DNA of 27,005 bases from Patescibacteria group bacterium (GCA_004298345.1 SCTV01000075.1:1-27005), one strand, 5' to 3'. Positions 8,718-15,931 are shown, numbered from the stretch's first letter. The notes: generated from the sequence alone by a model not told the origin. Numbers and translations: made by a program.

Positions 8718-9032
8718 TCAATGAAAAAGAAACCTCGCGGGTTCTAATTCTTGCCAATGTCTGCTGAGTTCATGAGCACTTCCCGGTGTTTCTGGCGTGA
8801 CGAGGATTGTGGGGAAAAACCCGAGAGTGAGGTGACCCGGTTTTCCGGTATCATCCACATCTCGCATGACTCGCTCAATCCTGACACAGTAGGATGAGGA
8901 TAACCCGGTATTTACGATTCTGAGCGTATTACCCTCTTGAAGTGGAAATCCCTCGGAGTCAGCTTCCAGAAGCATCTGGTAGTATTTTCCAGTTTTTTTG
9001 TCGTGACACTGGAGCACTATTTGTAGTTTCAT
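8718..9032 (-). CDS. hypothetical protein, 104 aa
   Basis: I do not recognise this protein (MKLQIVLQCHDKKTGKYYQ...). It has no signal peptide or transmembrane segment; it looks like a small beta-rich soluble protein with two cysteines (C9 and C49). A Shine-Dalgarno-like GGGAGAA lies 9 nt before the ATG, unlike the leaderless-looking housekeeping genes nearby. It has its own intrinsic terminator. It is the only gene in the window ending in TGA; reading through would add only three residues before a TAG. Coding status is supported by the SD, the terminator and the full open frame, but not by homology I can name. Confidence 0.6.
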   Translation of the reverse strand: MKLQIVLQCHDKKTGKYYQMLLEADSEGFPLQEGNTLRIVNTGLSSSYCVRIERVMRDVDDTGKPGHLTLGFFPTILVTPETPGSAHELSRHWQELEPARFLFH

Positions 9033-9131
9033 GGTGAGTAGTTCTCCCGAGTTTTTGAAAACAAAATTTGATGAGCGGTTCAGACTCTATTCTCCGCATA
9101 TGAGCGTTTTTGTCAAGCATCCTCGATGGTT

Positions 9132-9168
9132 TAAATAAAAATCCGACAACTATGTCTTAGTTGCCGGA
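9132..9168 (-). terminator. intrinsic terminator overlapping the stop codon of the HTH gene
   Basis: Arms 9142-9152 and 9158-9168 form an 11-bp stem. Its one imperfect position is a G-U wobble on the minus strand and an A-C mismatch on the plus strand, so the element is built for the minus strand. A TTTTTATTTAA tail follows. The TAG stop (9152-9150) is inside the stem. Confidence 0.8.
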
Positions 9169-9440
9169 GCGGTTTCTTTTTTCTTGAATTTGTTTTCGAT
9201 TTCGCCGAGCGCGAGGGCGATTTGCACCAGATCGGCAATGGTTGGGCGAAACCCGAGGAGCTTCTTAAACTTTCGAAGCAGGTTCCATCGGTGTGTGTAG
9301 GCGGTGCTCCAGCTCACCCCGAGCCTTTTTGCGATTTTCTTATCGGTATTGCCACAGGCAAGCAGGAGCCAGACTTCTTTTTGTCGCGGGGTCAGTTTGA
9401 GTTTTTCTGCGTCGACTTCTACAATTTTAAGCTTTTGCAT
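9150..9440 (-). CDS. small LuxR/GerE-type helix-turn-helix DNA-binding protein
   Basis: A 96-aa protein. Residues about 16-75 match the LuxR-type HTH: LTPRQKEVWLLLACGNTDKKIAKRLGVSWSTAYTHRWNLLRKF, with the LTPRE-like opening, the IA-RLGVS turn and the T-THR recognition helix. There is no receiver or ligand domain, so it is an orphan HTH; the C-terminus is a short Lys/Thr-rich tail. On the minus strand a TTGACT-like -35 and TAGTGT-like -10 lie just before the ATG, giving a near-leaderless mRNA. It diverges from the 2-hydroxyacid dehydrogenase, whose promoter shares the 74-nt gap, so it might regulate that gene or itself (inference). Confidence 0.75.
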   Translation of the reverse strand: MQKLKIVEVDAEKLKLTPRQKEVWLLLACGNTDKKIAKRLGVSWSTAYTHRWNLLRKFKKLLGFRPTIADLVQIALALGEIENKFKKKETAPATKT

Positions 9441-9498
9441 TCTTTGCTAACACTACCTTTTAGTTGGTATAAAAGTCAATTTTCATCTTTTGCTAATA

Positions 9499-9507
9499 TG
9501 CTATAAT
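9499..9507 (+). promoter_or_regulatory. extended -10 TGCTATAAT for the dehydrogenase gene
   Basis: The box ends 7 nt before the ATG at 9515, so the predicted +1 is 9514: a leaderless transcript. It also rules out the upstream TTG at 9509 as start. Confidence 0.7.
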
Positions 9508-9514
9508 CTTGGTT

Positions 9515-10483
9515 ATGAAAAAAATTTATATCACCAGAAAGATTTTGGATGCAGGCATAAAAATGTTGACCGACAAAGGTTACGAAGTAGATATTAATCC
9601 CAAAGACCGACCACTGACACACAAAGAGCTCGTTAAAGCACTTTCCAAAAAGCCATATGATGCGGTGCTCACTCTTTTGACTGACCAGGTGGATGCGCAA
9701 GTATTTGATGCGTGTCCGACAGCCAAGATTTTTGCCAACTATGCTATTGGTACAAATAATATAGATGTAAATGAAGCTAAAAAGCGAGGTGTGTATGTGA
9801 CGAACACTCCCGGAGGCGGAGCTGACCGAGTGGCCGAGCACGCGTGGGCGCTCATCCTCGCCCTGACTTGTCGAGTGGTAGAGAGTGATGAATATATGCG
9901 AAGGGGAAAATTTAATGGCTGGAATCCAATGATTTTTCATGGGATGAAGCTTGCTGGCAAGATGCTCGGGATTATTGGAACTGGGCGTATTGGTGCGGAC
10001 GTGGCTCATCGAGCGGTCAATGGTTTTGGTATGAAGCTCGTGTACTATGATGTAAAGAGAAATGAGGAGCTGGAGAAAAGTTTCGGGGCCGTTTTTTGTC
10101 CTGCCGTTGATGAGGTTTTGAAAAACGCTGATGTGGTTTCGATACATGTACCGCTCTTGCCGACGACGCAACATTTGATAAATGCAGAGCGACTGGCGAT
10201 GATGAAAAAGTCGGCATATCTGATAAATACTTCTCGCGGGCAGGTGGTAGATGAAAATGCATTGGTGTCGGCTCTCAAGAATGGTGTAATTGCCGGAGCT
10301 GGTCTCGATGTGTTTGAATTTGAGCCAAAGCTTGCAAAAGGCCTCGCAAAACTTTCGAATGTAGTAATGACTCCACATATCGCTTCGGGTACTCTCGAAG
10401 CCAGACTTGAAATGGCAACACTTTCGACCACAAATATCATTCAAGTGATGGAAGGGGGAGTGCCACAGAATAATGTAGTATAG
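9515..10483 (+). CDS. D-isomer-specific 2-hydroxyacid dehydrogenase
   Basis: The start is set at ATG 9515 (322 aa) because the TGCTATAAT box ends at 9507. The N- and C-terminal substrate segments flank a Rossmann NAD domain with LGIIGTGRIGADVA (GxGxxG about 155-160). Catalytic residues are in place: R241 in NTSRGQVVDE, E270 in LDVFEFEP and H288 in TPHIAS. The family interconverts 2-keto and D-2-hydroxy acids (glyoxylate/hydroxypyruvate reductase, D-lactate dehydrogenase, phosphoglycerate dehydrogenase and others). NTPGGGADRVAEHAWAL is closest in style to glyoxylate reductase-like members, but the substrate is not determined. No ACT domain, so not a full-length SerA. Complete. Confidence 0.9.
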   Translation: MKKIYITRKILDAGIKMLTDKGYEVDINPKDRPLTHKELVKALSKKPYDAVLTLLTDQVDAQVFDACPTAKIFANYAIGTNNIDVNEAKKRGVYVTNTPGGGADRVAEHAWALILALTCRVVESDEYMRRGKFNGWNPMIFHGMKLAGKMLGIIGTGRIGADVAHRAVNGFGMKLVYYDVKRNEELEKSFGAVFCPAVDEVLKNADVVSIHVPLLPTTQHLINAERLAMMKKSAYLINTSRGQVVDENALVSALKNGVIAGAGLDVFEFEPKLAKGLAKLSNVVMTPHIASGTLEARLEMATLSTTNIIQVMEGGVPQNNVV

Positions 10484-10485
10484 AT

Positions 10486-10514
10486 TTGATTTTTTTTCGA
10501 AGGCAGTATATACT
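10486..10514 (+). promoter_or_regulatory. promoter of rplY
   Basis: TTGATT (10486-10491), a 17-nt spacer and TATACT (10509-10514). The predicted +1 (about 10521) lies 2 nt before the ATG at 10523, giving an essentially leaderless mRNA. Confidence 0.7.
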
Positions 10515-10522
10515 ACATCCTC

Positions 10523-11212
10523 ATGATTACATTGAATATACACAAGCGAGATTTGAAGGAAGACCTTGATGCACTACGCACCAAAGGGATGGTTCCTGCG
10601 GTCTATTATGGTAAGAAAGAAAAGTCTACTCCGATCAAGGTGTCTTTTTCTGATTTTATTAAAGTCTGGCGAAAGGCGGGTGAGTCATCTGTGGTCACTC
10701 TTCAGGGCGAAGGCGTAGAGCTCGACTCTCTTATTCATGAAGTAGACGTTGATCCAGTCAAAGGTACTGCACGACACGCTGACTTTTATGTATTCGAAAA
10801 GGGTCAAAAGATTCAGGTAAACGTGCCACTCGACTTTGTCGGTGTTGCTCCAGCGGTCAAGGATCTCGGCGGAAACCTCGTAAAGGTGCTTCGAGAAGTA
10901 CGTATCGAAGCTTCTCCAAAAGATTTGCCACATACTATTTCTGTAGATATTTCTTCTCTCGTCACTTTTTCAAATACTATTCTCGCCAAAGATATCAAAA
11001 TGCCTGCTGGTGTTACGCTCGTAACTCACGCTGATGAAGTAGTGGCTTCGGTTTATGAACCAAAAGAAGAAGTGGTAGAAGAAGTACCAACAGCAGTAGA
11101 TATGTCTGCTATTGAAGTTGCAAAGAAAGGTAAGGAAGCTAAGGAAGGGGCTGAAGGTGCAGAGGCAAAAGCAGACGCTCCAGCCGCGGACGCAAAGGCT
11201 CCGAAGAAGTAA
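10523..11212 (+). CDS. rplY: 50S ribosomal protein bL25 (CTC form)
   Basis: A 229-aa protein of the long TL5/CTC type of bL25, which binds 5S rRNA. The N-terminal domain (about 1-90) contains MVPAVYYGKKEKSTPIKV and IHEVDVDPVKGTARHADFYV, both characteristic. The C-terminal beta domain (about 95-180) contains VPLDFVGVAPAVKDLGGNL and LPHTISVDISSL. Residues about 185-229 are an Ala/Glu/Lys-rich tail of low complexity, common in these proteins. It has its own promoter (TTGATT-17-TATACT) and a strong terminator at 11251-11288, so it looks monocistronic. Complete. Confidence 0.95.
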   Translation: MITLNIHKRDLKEDLDALRTKGMVPAVYYGKKEKSTPIKVSFSDFIKVWRKAGESSVVTLQGEGVELDSLIHEVDVDPVKGTARHADFYVFEKGQKIQVNVPLDFVGVAPAVKDLGGNLVKVLREVRIEASPKDLPHTISVDISSLVTFSNTILAKDIKMPAGVTLVTHADEVVASVYEPKEEVVEEVPTAVDMSAIEVAKKGKEAKEGAEGAEAKADAPAADAKAPKK

Positions 11213-11250
11213 AGGGGTAGATTTAAAACGTCAGACATTAGATTTTAGAA

Positions 11251-11290
11251 AAGAAAAGCCCCGCCGAGAATACGGCGGGGCTTTTCTTTT
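11251..11290. terminator. strong intrinsic terminator after rplY
   Basis: A perfect 16-bp stem (11251-11266 with 11273-11288), with a GCCCCGCCG/CGGCGGGGC core, a 6-nt loop AGAATA and flanking A-rich/T-rich arms ending in CTTTTCTTTT. It could act on both strands. Confidence 0.9.
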
Positions 11291-11306
11291 GTCTCACCTC
11301 AAAAAC

Positions 11307-11315
11307 TGCTATACT
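11307..11315 (+). promoter_or_regulatory. extended -10 TGCTATACT for the lytic transglycosylase gene
   Basis: The box ends at 11315; the predicted +1 is 11322, exactly the A of the ATG, i.e. a leaderless mRNA. Confidence 0.7.
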
Positions 11316-11321
11316 ACCCAC

Positions 11322-12629
11322 ATGTACCTCATGTATAGTATTCGGGTTTTCCTGTTGCTATTTTGTCTAGTTTTCTCGCTGTCTGCGCAGGGCTTTGCTC
11401 AGACAGTGACTGGGGCAGATGTAGCCAATCGTCGTGCCGAGCTTCAAAAACAACTCGATAGTATTGAATCAGCTATCGCACTCCAAGAAACTATTCTCAG
11501 AGATCAGCAGAACAAGAGTGTGAGCCTTGAGCGAGATATAGCTATTTTGAATGCAAAAATTGCAAAGGCCAAGCTCAATATCCAAGCTCGAGACATTGCT
11601 ATCCAAAAGCTGACGAGCGACATTGGTACCAAAAAAGTAGTTATTTCAAAATTATCAGAAAAGATAGAGAGAGAAAAGGAGGCGGTCGCGGAGCTCATAC
11701 GCAAGACCGCACAGATAGATGACGCGTCTTTGTCGGAAGTGCTTTTGTCAAATCAGCCGATCTCAAAGTTTTTCGAAGACGCTGATGCGTTTGCTTCCAT
11801 AAATACTGCGCTCAAGCAGTCATTTGACGACCTCGAGATTACTAAGGCCGAGACCAGTGCTCAAAAGAGTGCACTTGAAGATAAACGAACCGAAGAAAAT
11901 CAGCTTCGCATGATTCAGATTCTCGAAAAGAAAAAAATAGAACAGGATGAAGCAGAGAAAAAGAAGATTTTGAGCACTTCTCGTGGTATTGAGAAAAATT
12001 ATCAAGCACTCCTCAAAGAAACTCAAAAGTCAGCAGCTACTATCCGAAGTGCTCTGTTTTCTCTACAAGGTTCGAGCGCAATTTCGTTTGAAAAAGCACT
12101 CGACTACGCCAACATTGCTTCGGCCAAGACTGGTGTGCGCCCGGCGCTTATTCTTGGAATTATTGCCGAAGAGAGTAATCTTGGACAGAATGTGGGAACA
12201 GGAAGCTGGAGAGTGGATATGAAGAATCCTCGCGACACGGTACCTTTTGTAGACATCACTAGTCGTCTTGGTCTCGATCCTGACAAAATGCCGGTATCAA
12301 AAAAACCGTGGTATGGGTGGGGAGGAGCGATGGGTCCAGCACAGTTTATTCCGTCAACCTGGATACTCTACGAAAAGAAAATCGCAACCGCGACAGGTCA
12401 TGCAATACCAAACCCTTGGGACCCGTACGACGCATTTATGGCCTCAGCGATTTTGATGAAAGAAAATGGGGCGGCGGTGGGTACTCGAGCGGCCGAACGT
12501 CTCGCTGCTCTCCGCTACCTTGCTGGGTGGACCAACGCCAATAAGCGCGAGTATGCTTTTTACGGTGATGATGTGATAGATTTGGCGGATAAATATCAAA
12601 AGCAGATTGATATTTTGAAGGGAAATTAA
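11322..12629 (+). CDS. secreted coiled-coil protein with C-terminal lytic transglycosylase domain
   Basis: A 435-aa protein from ATG 11322; an alternative ATG is at 11331. The frame upstream overlaps rplY and its terminator and is rejected. Residues 1-26 are a signal peptide (hydrophobic, ending SAQGFAQ). Residues about 31-245 form a long coiled coil like the N-terminal halves of PcsB/CwlO/EnvC. Residues about 255-435 are a lysozyme-like domain with AEESNLG (catalytic Glu about 283-284) and GAMGPAQFIPSTW, the hallmark of MltB/SLT_2-type lytic transglycosylases. It should cut glycan strands of peptidoglycan outside the membrane, probably gated by the coiled coil as in FtsEX-controlled hydrolases (inference). 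Leaderless-type promoter. Followed by a GGCTCATTA hairpin. Confidence 0.88.
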   Translation: MYLMYSIRVFLLLFCLVFSLSAQGFAQTVTGADVANRRAELQKQLDSIESAIALQETILRDQQNKSVSLERDIAILNAKIAKAKLNIQARDIAIQKLTSDIGTKKVVISKLSEKIEREKEAVAELIRKTAQIDDASLSEVLLSNQPISKFFEDADAFASINTALKQSFDDLEITKAETSAQKSALEDKRTEENQLRMIQILEKKKIEQDEAEKKKILSTSRGIEKNYQALLKETQKSAATIRSALFSLQGSSAISFEKALDYANIASAKTGVRPALILGIIAEESNLGQNVGTGSWRVDMKNPRDTVPFVDITSRLGLDPDKMPVSKKPWYGWGGAMGPAQFIPSTWILYEKKIATATGHAIPNPWDPYDAFMASAILMKENGAAVGTRAAERLAALRYLAGWTNANKREYAFYGDDVIDLADKYQKQIDILKGN

Positions 12630-12644
12630 GCCATGTTATAAGCC

Positions 12645-12681
12645 ATTCCAACGGCTCATTACGTTAATGAGCCGTTGGAAT
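12645..12681. repeat. GGCTCATTA/TAATGAGCC hairpin, copy 2
   Basis: A perfect 17-bp stem (12645-12661 with 12665-12681) with a 3-nt CGT loop, starting 15 nt after the transglycosylase stop and ending just upstream of the rpmE promoter. Outer arms are ATTCCAAC/GTTGGAAT, different from the other copies but fully complementary. Confidence 0.8.
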
Positions 12682-12701
12682 CTTGTGTTTTTTGTAGTAT
12701 C

Positions 12702-12710
12702 TGCTATACT
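12702..12710 (+). promoter_or_regulatory. extended -10 TGCTATACT for rpmE
   Basis: Identical to the box at 11307-11315. It ends 7 nt before the ATG at 12718, so the predicted +1 is 12717. It excludes the longer frame from 12667, which begins inside the hairpin. Confidence 0.7.
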
Positions 12711-12717
12711 TGCCCTT

Positions 12718-12948
12718 ATGAAAAAAGAGATACATCCAGCATATTTCCCAAAGGCAACCACTACTTGTGCATGTGGTCACGTGTTTACCTTTGGCTCAAC
12801 TCGAGAAAGTATTAACGTTGAAATCTGCAGTGTATGTCACCCATTCTATACTGGTAACGAAAAGTCTCTCGACACGGCTGGACGAGTAGAACGATTCAAG
12901 ACCCGAGCTGCTTCAAAGGCTCCAAAAAAGGCGACCAAGTCTAAATAG
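12718..12948 (+). CDS. rpmE: 50S ribosomal protein bL31
   Basis: A 76-aa protein from the ATG at 12718. MKKEIHPAYFPKATTTCACGHVFTFGST and INVEICSVCHPFYTGNEKSLDTAGRVERFKTR are typical bL31 blocks. The zinc ribbon is intact (CAC near residues 17-19 and CSVC near 37-40), the metal-binding C+ type. A Lys/Ala-rich tail follows. It has its own leaderless-type promoter and is closed by a stable hairpin at 12957-12990, so it is probably monocistronic. Upstream codons from 12667 lie in a hairpin and promoter and encode nothing conserved. Confidence 0.96.
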   Translation: MKKEIHPAYFPKATTTCACGHVFTFGSTRESINVEICSVCHPFYTGNEKSLDTAGRVERFKTRAASKAPKKATKSK

Positions 12949-12956
12949 CGACAGGA

Positions 12957-12990
12957 CAGAAACCCGAACCGTTTACGGTTCGGGTTTCTG
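12957..12990. terminator. terminator-like hairpin after rpmE
   Basis: A perfect 14-bp stem (12957-12970 with 12977-12990) containing AACCCGAACC/GGTTCGGGTT with loop GTTTAC. It lies 8 nt after the rpmE stop; the following tract is only moderately T-rich. Confidence 0.65.
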
Positions 12991-13022
12991 TGCATCTTGT
13001 ACTGTTCTTAAATCTATTTTCC

Positions 13023-13979
13023 ATGAAGGACCTCACTCAATATAAAGAAAATCATAAAACCAGCTATCTGGTGGAAATGTATGAAAAACTCGAAAAGGAG
13101 CAGGCAGAGCTACGAGCTATGATGGCCCACGACCCGAGCCTTTTAAGTATGGCTGAAACAGATATCAAATCTCTCGAAGAACAAAAGCAAGGACTTTTAA
13201 AACAAATGGAGGAGATTGTGGCATCTGAAGAAGCGATCGTGAGTGAACTGCCAAACGAAATCATTCTTGAAGTGCGTGCCGGTGCCGGAGGCGATGAAGC
13301 GGCACTTTTTGCCGAAGAACTCGCGACCATGTACCGTCGATATGCTGAAAATCGTGGCTGGTCTTTCAAGGTTGTGGAAGAGTCTATGGGCTCGGCTGGG
13401 GGGTACAAGGAGGCCTCTTTTGAAATCAGAGGACAGGACGTATACAAGCTTCTTCGCTATGAGACCGGTGTGCATCGGGTACAAAGAATTCCTGCAACAG
13501 AAAAGATGGGGCGAGTGCATACTTCCACCGCGTCTGTGGCTATTTTGCCTATCAGGAAAAAGTCGGTGATAGAAATAAAGCCCGCGGATATTGAAGTAGA
13601 ATTTTCTCGTTCGGGTGGAGCAGGAGGACAAAATGTAAACAAAGTGGAAACAGCAGTACGTATCGTACACAAAGCTACGGGGATTGATGTTCGCTCGACT
13701 TCTCAGCGCAGTCAGCTTAAAAACCGCGAAATGGCGATGAGCATTCTCATTGCCAAGCTCGAGCTTTTGAAGGAAGAAGAAGAAGCAAAGAAATTTAGTG
13801 CCGACAGAAAAGACCAAATAGGCACGGCTGACCGTTCAGAAAAGATCCGTACTTACAACATTCTGCAAGACCGAATCACTGATCATCGGATAAAGGAATC
13901 GTGGCATAATATCGAGAAAATCTTTGCGGGAGGCCTTGATCCTATCATCCTAGCCATGGATTTGCATTCTAAGCAGTAA
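13023..13979 (+). CDS. prfA: peptide chain release factor 1
   Basis: The start is set at ATG 13023 (318 aa, MKDLTQYKENHKT); the longer frame begins inside the preceding hairpin. An N-terminal coiled-coil domain is followed by LEVRAGAGGDEAALFAEEL, then the decoding region with the RF1-type PxT tripeptide (IPATEKMGRVHTS), then the GGQ loop RSGGAGGQNVNKVETAVR that triggers peptidyl-tRNA hydrolysis, and the C-terminal RTYN...DHRI block. PxT rather than SPF means UAA/UAG recognition. That matches the strong TAA/TAG bias in this window. Shorter than the E. coli protein (360 aa), trimmed at the N-terminus. Followed at 19 nt by rpsB. Confidence 0.95.
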   Translation: MKDLTQYKENHKTSYLVEMYEKLEKEQAELRAMMAHDPSLLSMAETDIKSLEEQKQGLLKQMEEIVASEEAIVSELPNEIILEVRAGAGGDEAALFAEELATMYRRYAENRGWSFKVVEESMGSAGGYKEASFEIRGQDVYKLLRYETGVHRVQRIPATEKMGRVHTSTASVAILPIRKKSVIEIKPADIEVEFSRSGGAGGQNVNKVETAVRIVHKATGIDVRSTSQRSQLKNREMAMSILIAKLELLKEEEEAKKFSADRKDQIGTADRSEKIRTYNILQDRITDHRIKESWHNIEKIFAGGLDPIILAMDLHSKQ

Positions 13980-13981
13980 TC

Positions 13982-13990
13982 TGGTAGACT
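13982..13990 (+). promoter_or_regulatory. extended -10 TGGTAGACT for rpsB
   Basis: The box lies in the 19-nt gap between prfA and rpsB. The predicted +1 is 13997, 2 nt before the rpsB ATG. Confidence 0.5.
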
Positions 13991-13998
13991 TCTCACGT

Positions 13999-14724
13999 AT
14001 GATAGAACAAACCAAAGACATCGTGCGGACCCCACTTATCGACAGCATGTTCAAGGCTGGCGCTCATTTTGCGTATTCAAAGAGCCGACGACATCCTTCT
14101 ACCAAAGCATTTATTTTTGGTGCTAAAAATAAAGTAGAAATCTTTGACCTAGAAAAAACACAGACTCTGCTCGCAAAAGCACTTGAAGCGGTGGCATCAC
14201 TTTCTCAATTTAACAAACAAATTCTTTTTGTGGGAGGTAAAAGTGAGGCAAAAGATGCAATCAAGGCTGCCGGCATCACTCTCGGCATGCCATATGTTGC
14301 CGGACGATGGATCGGTGGTACCCTTACCAACTTCGACGAGATCAAAAAGCGAGTTGCAAAGCTCGAACAGCTCACTGGTGAGCGAGAACGAGGCGAGCTT
14401 ATTAAATATACAAAGAAAGAGCGACTTCTTATTGACCGAGAAATTGAAAATCTTGAGATTATGTTTTCAGGTATTGTACCAATGCGAGAAATGCCAAAAG
14501 CAATGTTTGTGATTGATCCAAAACGAGAGAAAATTGCAGTGCAAGAAGCAGTAGACAAAGGTATTCCAGTGATCGCCCTTCTCGGATCAGACTGTGATTT
14601 GAAAGAAGTTACTTTCCCTATTGTCGGTAATGATTCATCTCTTTCAAGTATCAAGTTTTTTGTTGATGAGGTGGTCAAGGCATACAAGACAGCAAAAAAG
14701 GCTCCAGTTGCTACTGCAAAATAA
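13999..14724 (+). CDS. rpsB: 30S ribosomal protein uS2
   Basis: A 241-aa protein. Conserved blocks in order: MFKAGAHFAYSKSRRHPSTKAFIFG, a variant of the HFGH..W.P.M motif; FVGGKSEAKDAI; YVAGRWIGGTLTNFDEIKKRV; the coiled-coil region with EREIENLE-like helices; PKAMFVIDPKREKIAVQEA; and GIPVIALLGSDCDL. Length is normal for the family. The canonical RWxxGxLTN is present. It is followed by tsf after 45 nt, the usual rpsB-tsf order, and preceded by prfA. A possible -10 (TGGTAGACT) directly before the ATG suggests it can be transcribed separately from prfA. Confidence 0.97.
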   Translation: MIEQTKDIVRTPLIDSMFKAGAHFAYSKSRRHPSTKAFIFGAKNKVEIFDLEKTQTLLAKALEAVASLSQFNKQILFVGGKSEAKDAIKAAGITLGMPYVAGRWIGGTLTNFDEIKKRVAKLEQLTGERERGELIKYTKKERLLIDREIENLEIMFSGIVPMREMPKAMFVIDPKREKIAVQEAVDKGIPVIALLGSDCDLKEVTFPIVGNDSSLSSIKFFVDEVVKAYKTAKKAPVATAK

Positions 14725-14769
14725 GTTTTTTCGGTCCGTTTTATTAACGTTAAACAAGCTCTCTCCATC

Positions 14770-15228
14770 ATGATTACCACAGAACAAATCAAGGAATTAC
14801 GAGATAAGACCGGAATCTCAGTGATGCAGTGCAAAAAGGCTCTTGAAGAGTCTGGAGGTGATATGGCAAAGGCTCTCGAAGTACTCAAGAAAAAGAGTCA
14901 GGAAATGGCGGCAAAAAAGGCGGACCGTGCTTTTGGTGCGGGTACCATTGCTTCATACGTACACTCAAGTGCGACCATGGGTACGATGGTAGAGCTTGTA
15001 GCTGAGACTGATTTTGTGTCAGGTAATGATGAGTTCAAGGCACTCGCTCGAGAGATTGCAATGCATATCACCGCTTCAAACCCGGAATCTCCGGAAGCAC
15101 TCCTTGACCAGCCATTTATAAAAAACCCTGAGATGACTATTCGCGCGATGATCGATGGCGCGATGCAGAAATTTGGTGAGAAAATCGAGGTCGCGCGCTT
15201 TGTTCGATTTGCGGTGCTTGAAAAATAG
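14770..15228 (+). CDS. tsf: elongation factor Ts, short form
   Basis: A 152-aa guanine-nucleotide exchange factor for EF-Tu. The N-terminal UBA-like domain is clear (IKELRDKTGISVMQCKKALEESGGDMAKALEVLKKK), followed by one core subdomain with VELVAETDFVSGNDEFKALAREIAMHI (containing the TDFV motif that contacts EF-Tu) and QKFGEKIEVARFVRF at the C-terminus. At 152 aa it is about half the E. coli protein (283 aa) and shorter than the Thermus form, so the coiled coil and second core subdomain are missing or reduced. The protein ends naturally and the next gene starts 3 nt later. Cotranscribed with the following membrane-protein gene. Confidence 0.94.
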   Translation: MITTEQIKELRDKTGISVMQCKKALEESGGDMAKALEVLKKKSQEMAAKKADRAFGAGTIASYVHSSATMGTMVELVAETDFVSGNDEFKALAREIAMHITASNPESPEALLDQPFIKNPEMTIRAMIDGAMQKFGEKIEVARFVRFAVLEK

Positions 15229-15231
15229 CCT

Positions 15232-15615
15232 ATGAATTTTGAAATGATTGTTTTTTGGGTTGCACTCGTGGCTATTGCACTGATCGTGTGGTCTAAGCGA
15301 GTGGAGCTTCGTACGGGGAAGGCATCATTTTTGAGTAAATATGGCACAAAAACAAACGATACGCTTCGATATTGGTATCGAGGCACGAGAAACTTTTTCT
15401 CAGCAAAGACATGGGCGTTGATCACCGCTTGGTGCCGGACACATTTGGCTCGAACGGTGTCAAAGACGGAGAAAACTATTGCCGGCTCATATTCAGCAAT
15501 AAAAAAGCATCCACGTGTGGCAAAAATACTTCGTGGCCACACTGAGGTAAAGAGCGGAGAAGGTGAAGCGTCTCCTTTCTTGAAAAATATCAGCGAAGAT
15601 GATAGTGTGAAGTAA
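15232..15615 (+). CDS. hypothetical single-pass membrane protein, 127 aa
   Basis: Not recognised. Residues about 5-20 are one transmembrane helix (MIVFWVALVAIALIVW), followed by a strongly basic soluble part (RVELRTGK, KTWALITAWCRTHLAR, KKHPRVAKILRGH) and a short acidic C-terminus (ISEDDSV). The N-terminus would face out and the basic domain the cytoplasm. It begins 3 nt after the tsf stop, so translation is likely coupled to EF-Ts, and it is closed by a short T-tailed hairpin. No homology I can name. Confidence 0.7.
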   Translation: MNFEMIVFWVALVAIALIVWSKRVELRTGKASFLSKYGTKTNDTLRYWYRGTRNFFSAKTWALITAWCRTHLARTVSKTEKTIAGSYSAIKKHPRVAKILRGHTEVKSGEGEASPFLKNISEDDSVK

Positions 15616-15617
15616 TC

Positions 15618-15640
15618 GAGGAAAGTACTATCCTCTTTTT
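15618..15640 (+). terminator. short intrinsic terminator after the tsf operon
   Basis: GAGGA (15618-15622) and TCCTC (15631-15635) flank an 8-nt loop and run into TTTTT. Small stem, but correctly placed 3 nt after the TAA. Confidence 0.55.
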
Positions 15641-15683
15641 GTTTGGTTGTTAATTTTGTACTTTAAATTTCGGATTTAATATT

Positions 15684-15756
15684 GCCACCTTAGCTCAGTT
15701 GGTAGAGCACCCGTTTTGTAAACGGGATCGCGTCAGTTCGACTCTGACAGGTGGCT
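15684..15756 (+). tRNA. tRNA-Thr (anticodon UGU)
   Basis: A full cloverleaf: acceptor GCCACCT/AGGTGGC, D stem GCTC/GAGC with loop AGTTGGTA, anticodon stem CCCGT/ACGGG around loop TTTGTAA (anticodon TGT, reads ACA), 5-nt variable loop and T stem GTCAG/CTGAC with loop TTCGACT. The discriminator base is U (15756). CCA is not encoded. The U73 matters for the T-box-like element upstream of thrS at the other end of the window. Confidence 0.97.
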
Positions 15757-15795
15757 CTGAAATGAAATGGAAGAGACGCCTGTTGGAAGGGGGTC

Positions 15796-15865
15796 GGGGA
15801 AAATGGCGTTTCCCCGTGGAGGAAGGCAGTGAGTACTCGAGCGTGGGAAAACCGTGGGTTTCCCA
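15796..15865. other. two GGGAAA hairpins downstream of tRNA-Thr
   Basis: Two adjacent stems of similar design: GGGGAAA (15796-15802) with TTTCCCC (15809-15815), and TGGGAAA (15844-15850) with TTTCCCA (15859-15865). They begin the structured, gene-free stretch after the tRNA. No RNA family was recognised. Confidence 0.5.
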
Positions 15866-15876
15866 GGTGACAGGAC

Positions 15877-15931
15877 GGCTCAGGAATTAAAAAAATCGCC
15901 CAGCAACGGGCGTTTTTTTAATTCCTGAGCC
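15877..15931. terminator. large bidirectional-looking terminator hairpin
   Basis: A 19-bp perfect outer stem (15877-15895 with 15913-15931) with an A7/T7 tract inside, plus an inner CGCCC/GGGCG stem around loop AGCAAC. It could end transcripts of the tRNA region on the plus strand and of anything entering on the minus strand. Confidence 0.6.

Noticed and set aside
9476..10543. 355-codon open frame on the minus strand across the dehydrogenase gene
   Set aside because: It lies fully antisense to a conserved dehydrogenase; its translation is rich in His, Ser and Cys with no domain, as expected for a shadow frame.
13197..13817. 206-codon minus-strand frame over prfA
   Set aside because: Shadow of RF1; no recognisable domain and no start signals.
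14205..14888. 227-codon minus-strand frame over rpsB/tsf
   Set aside because: Antisense to two conserved translation genes; Ser/Arg-rich composition with no motif.
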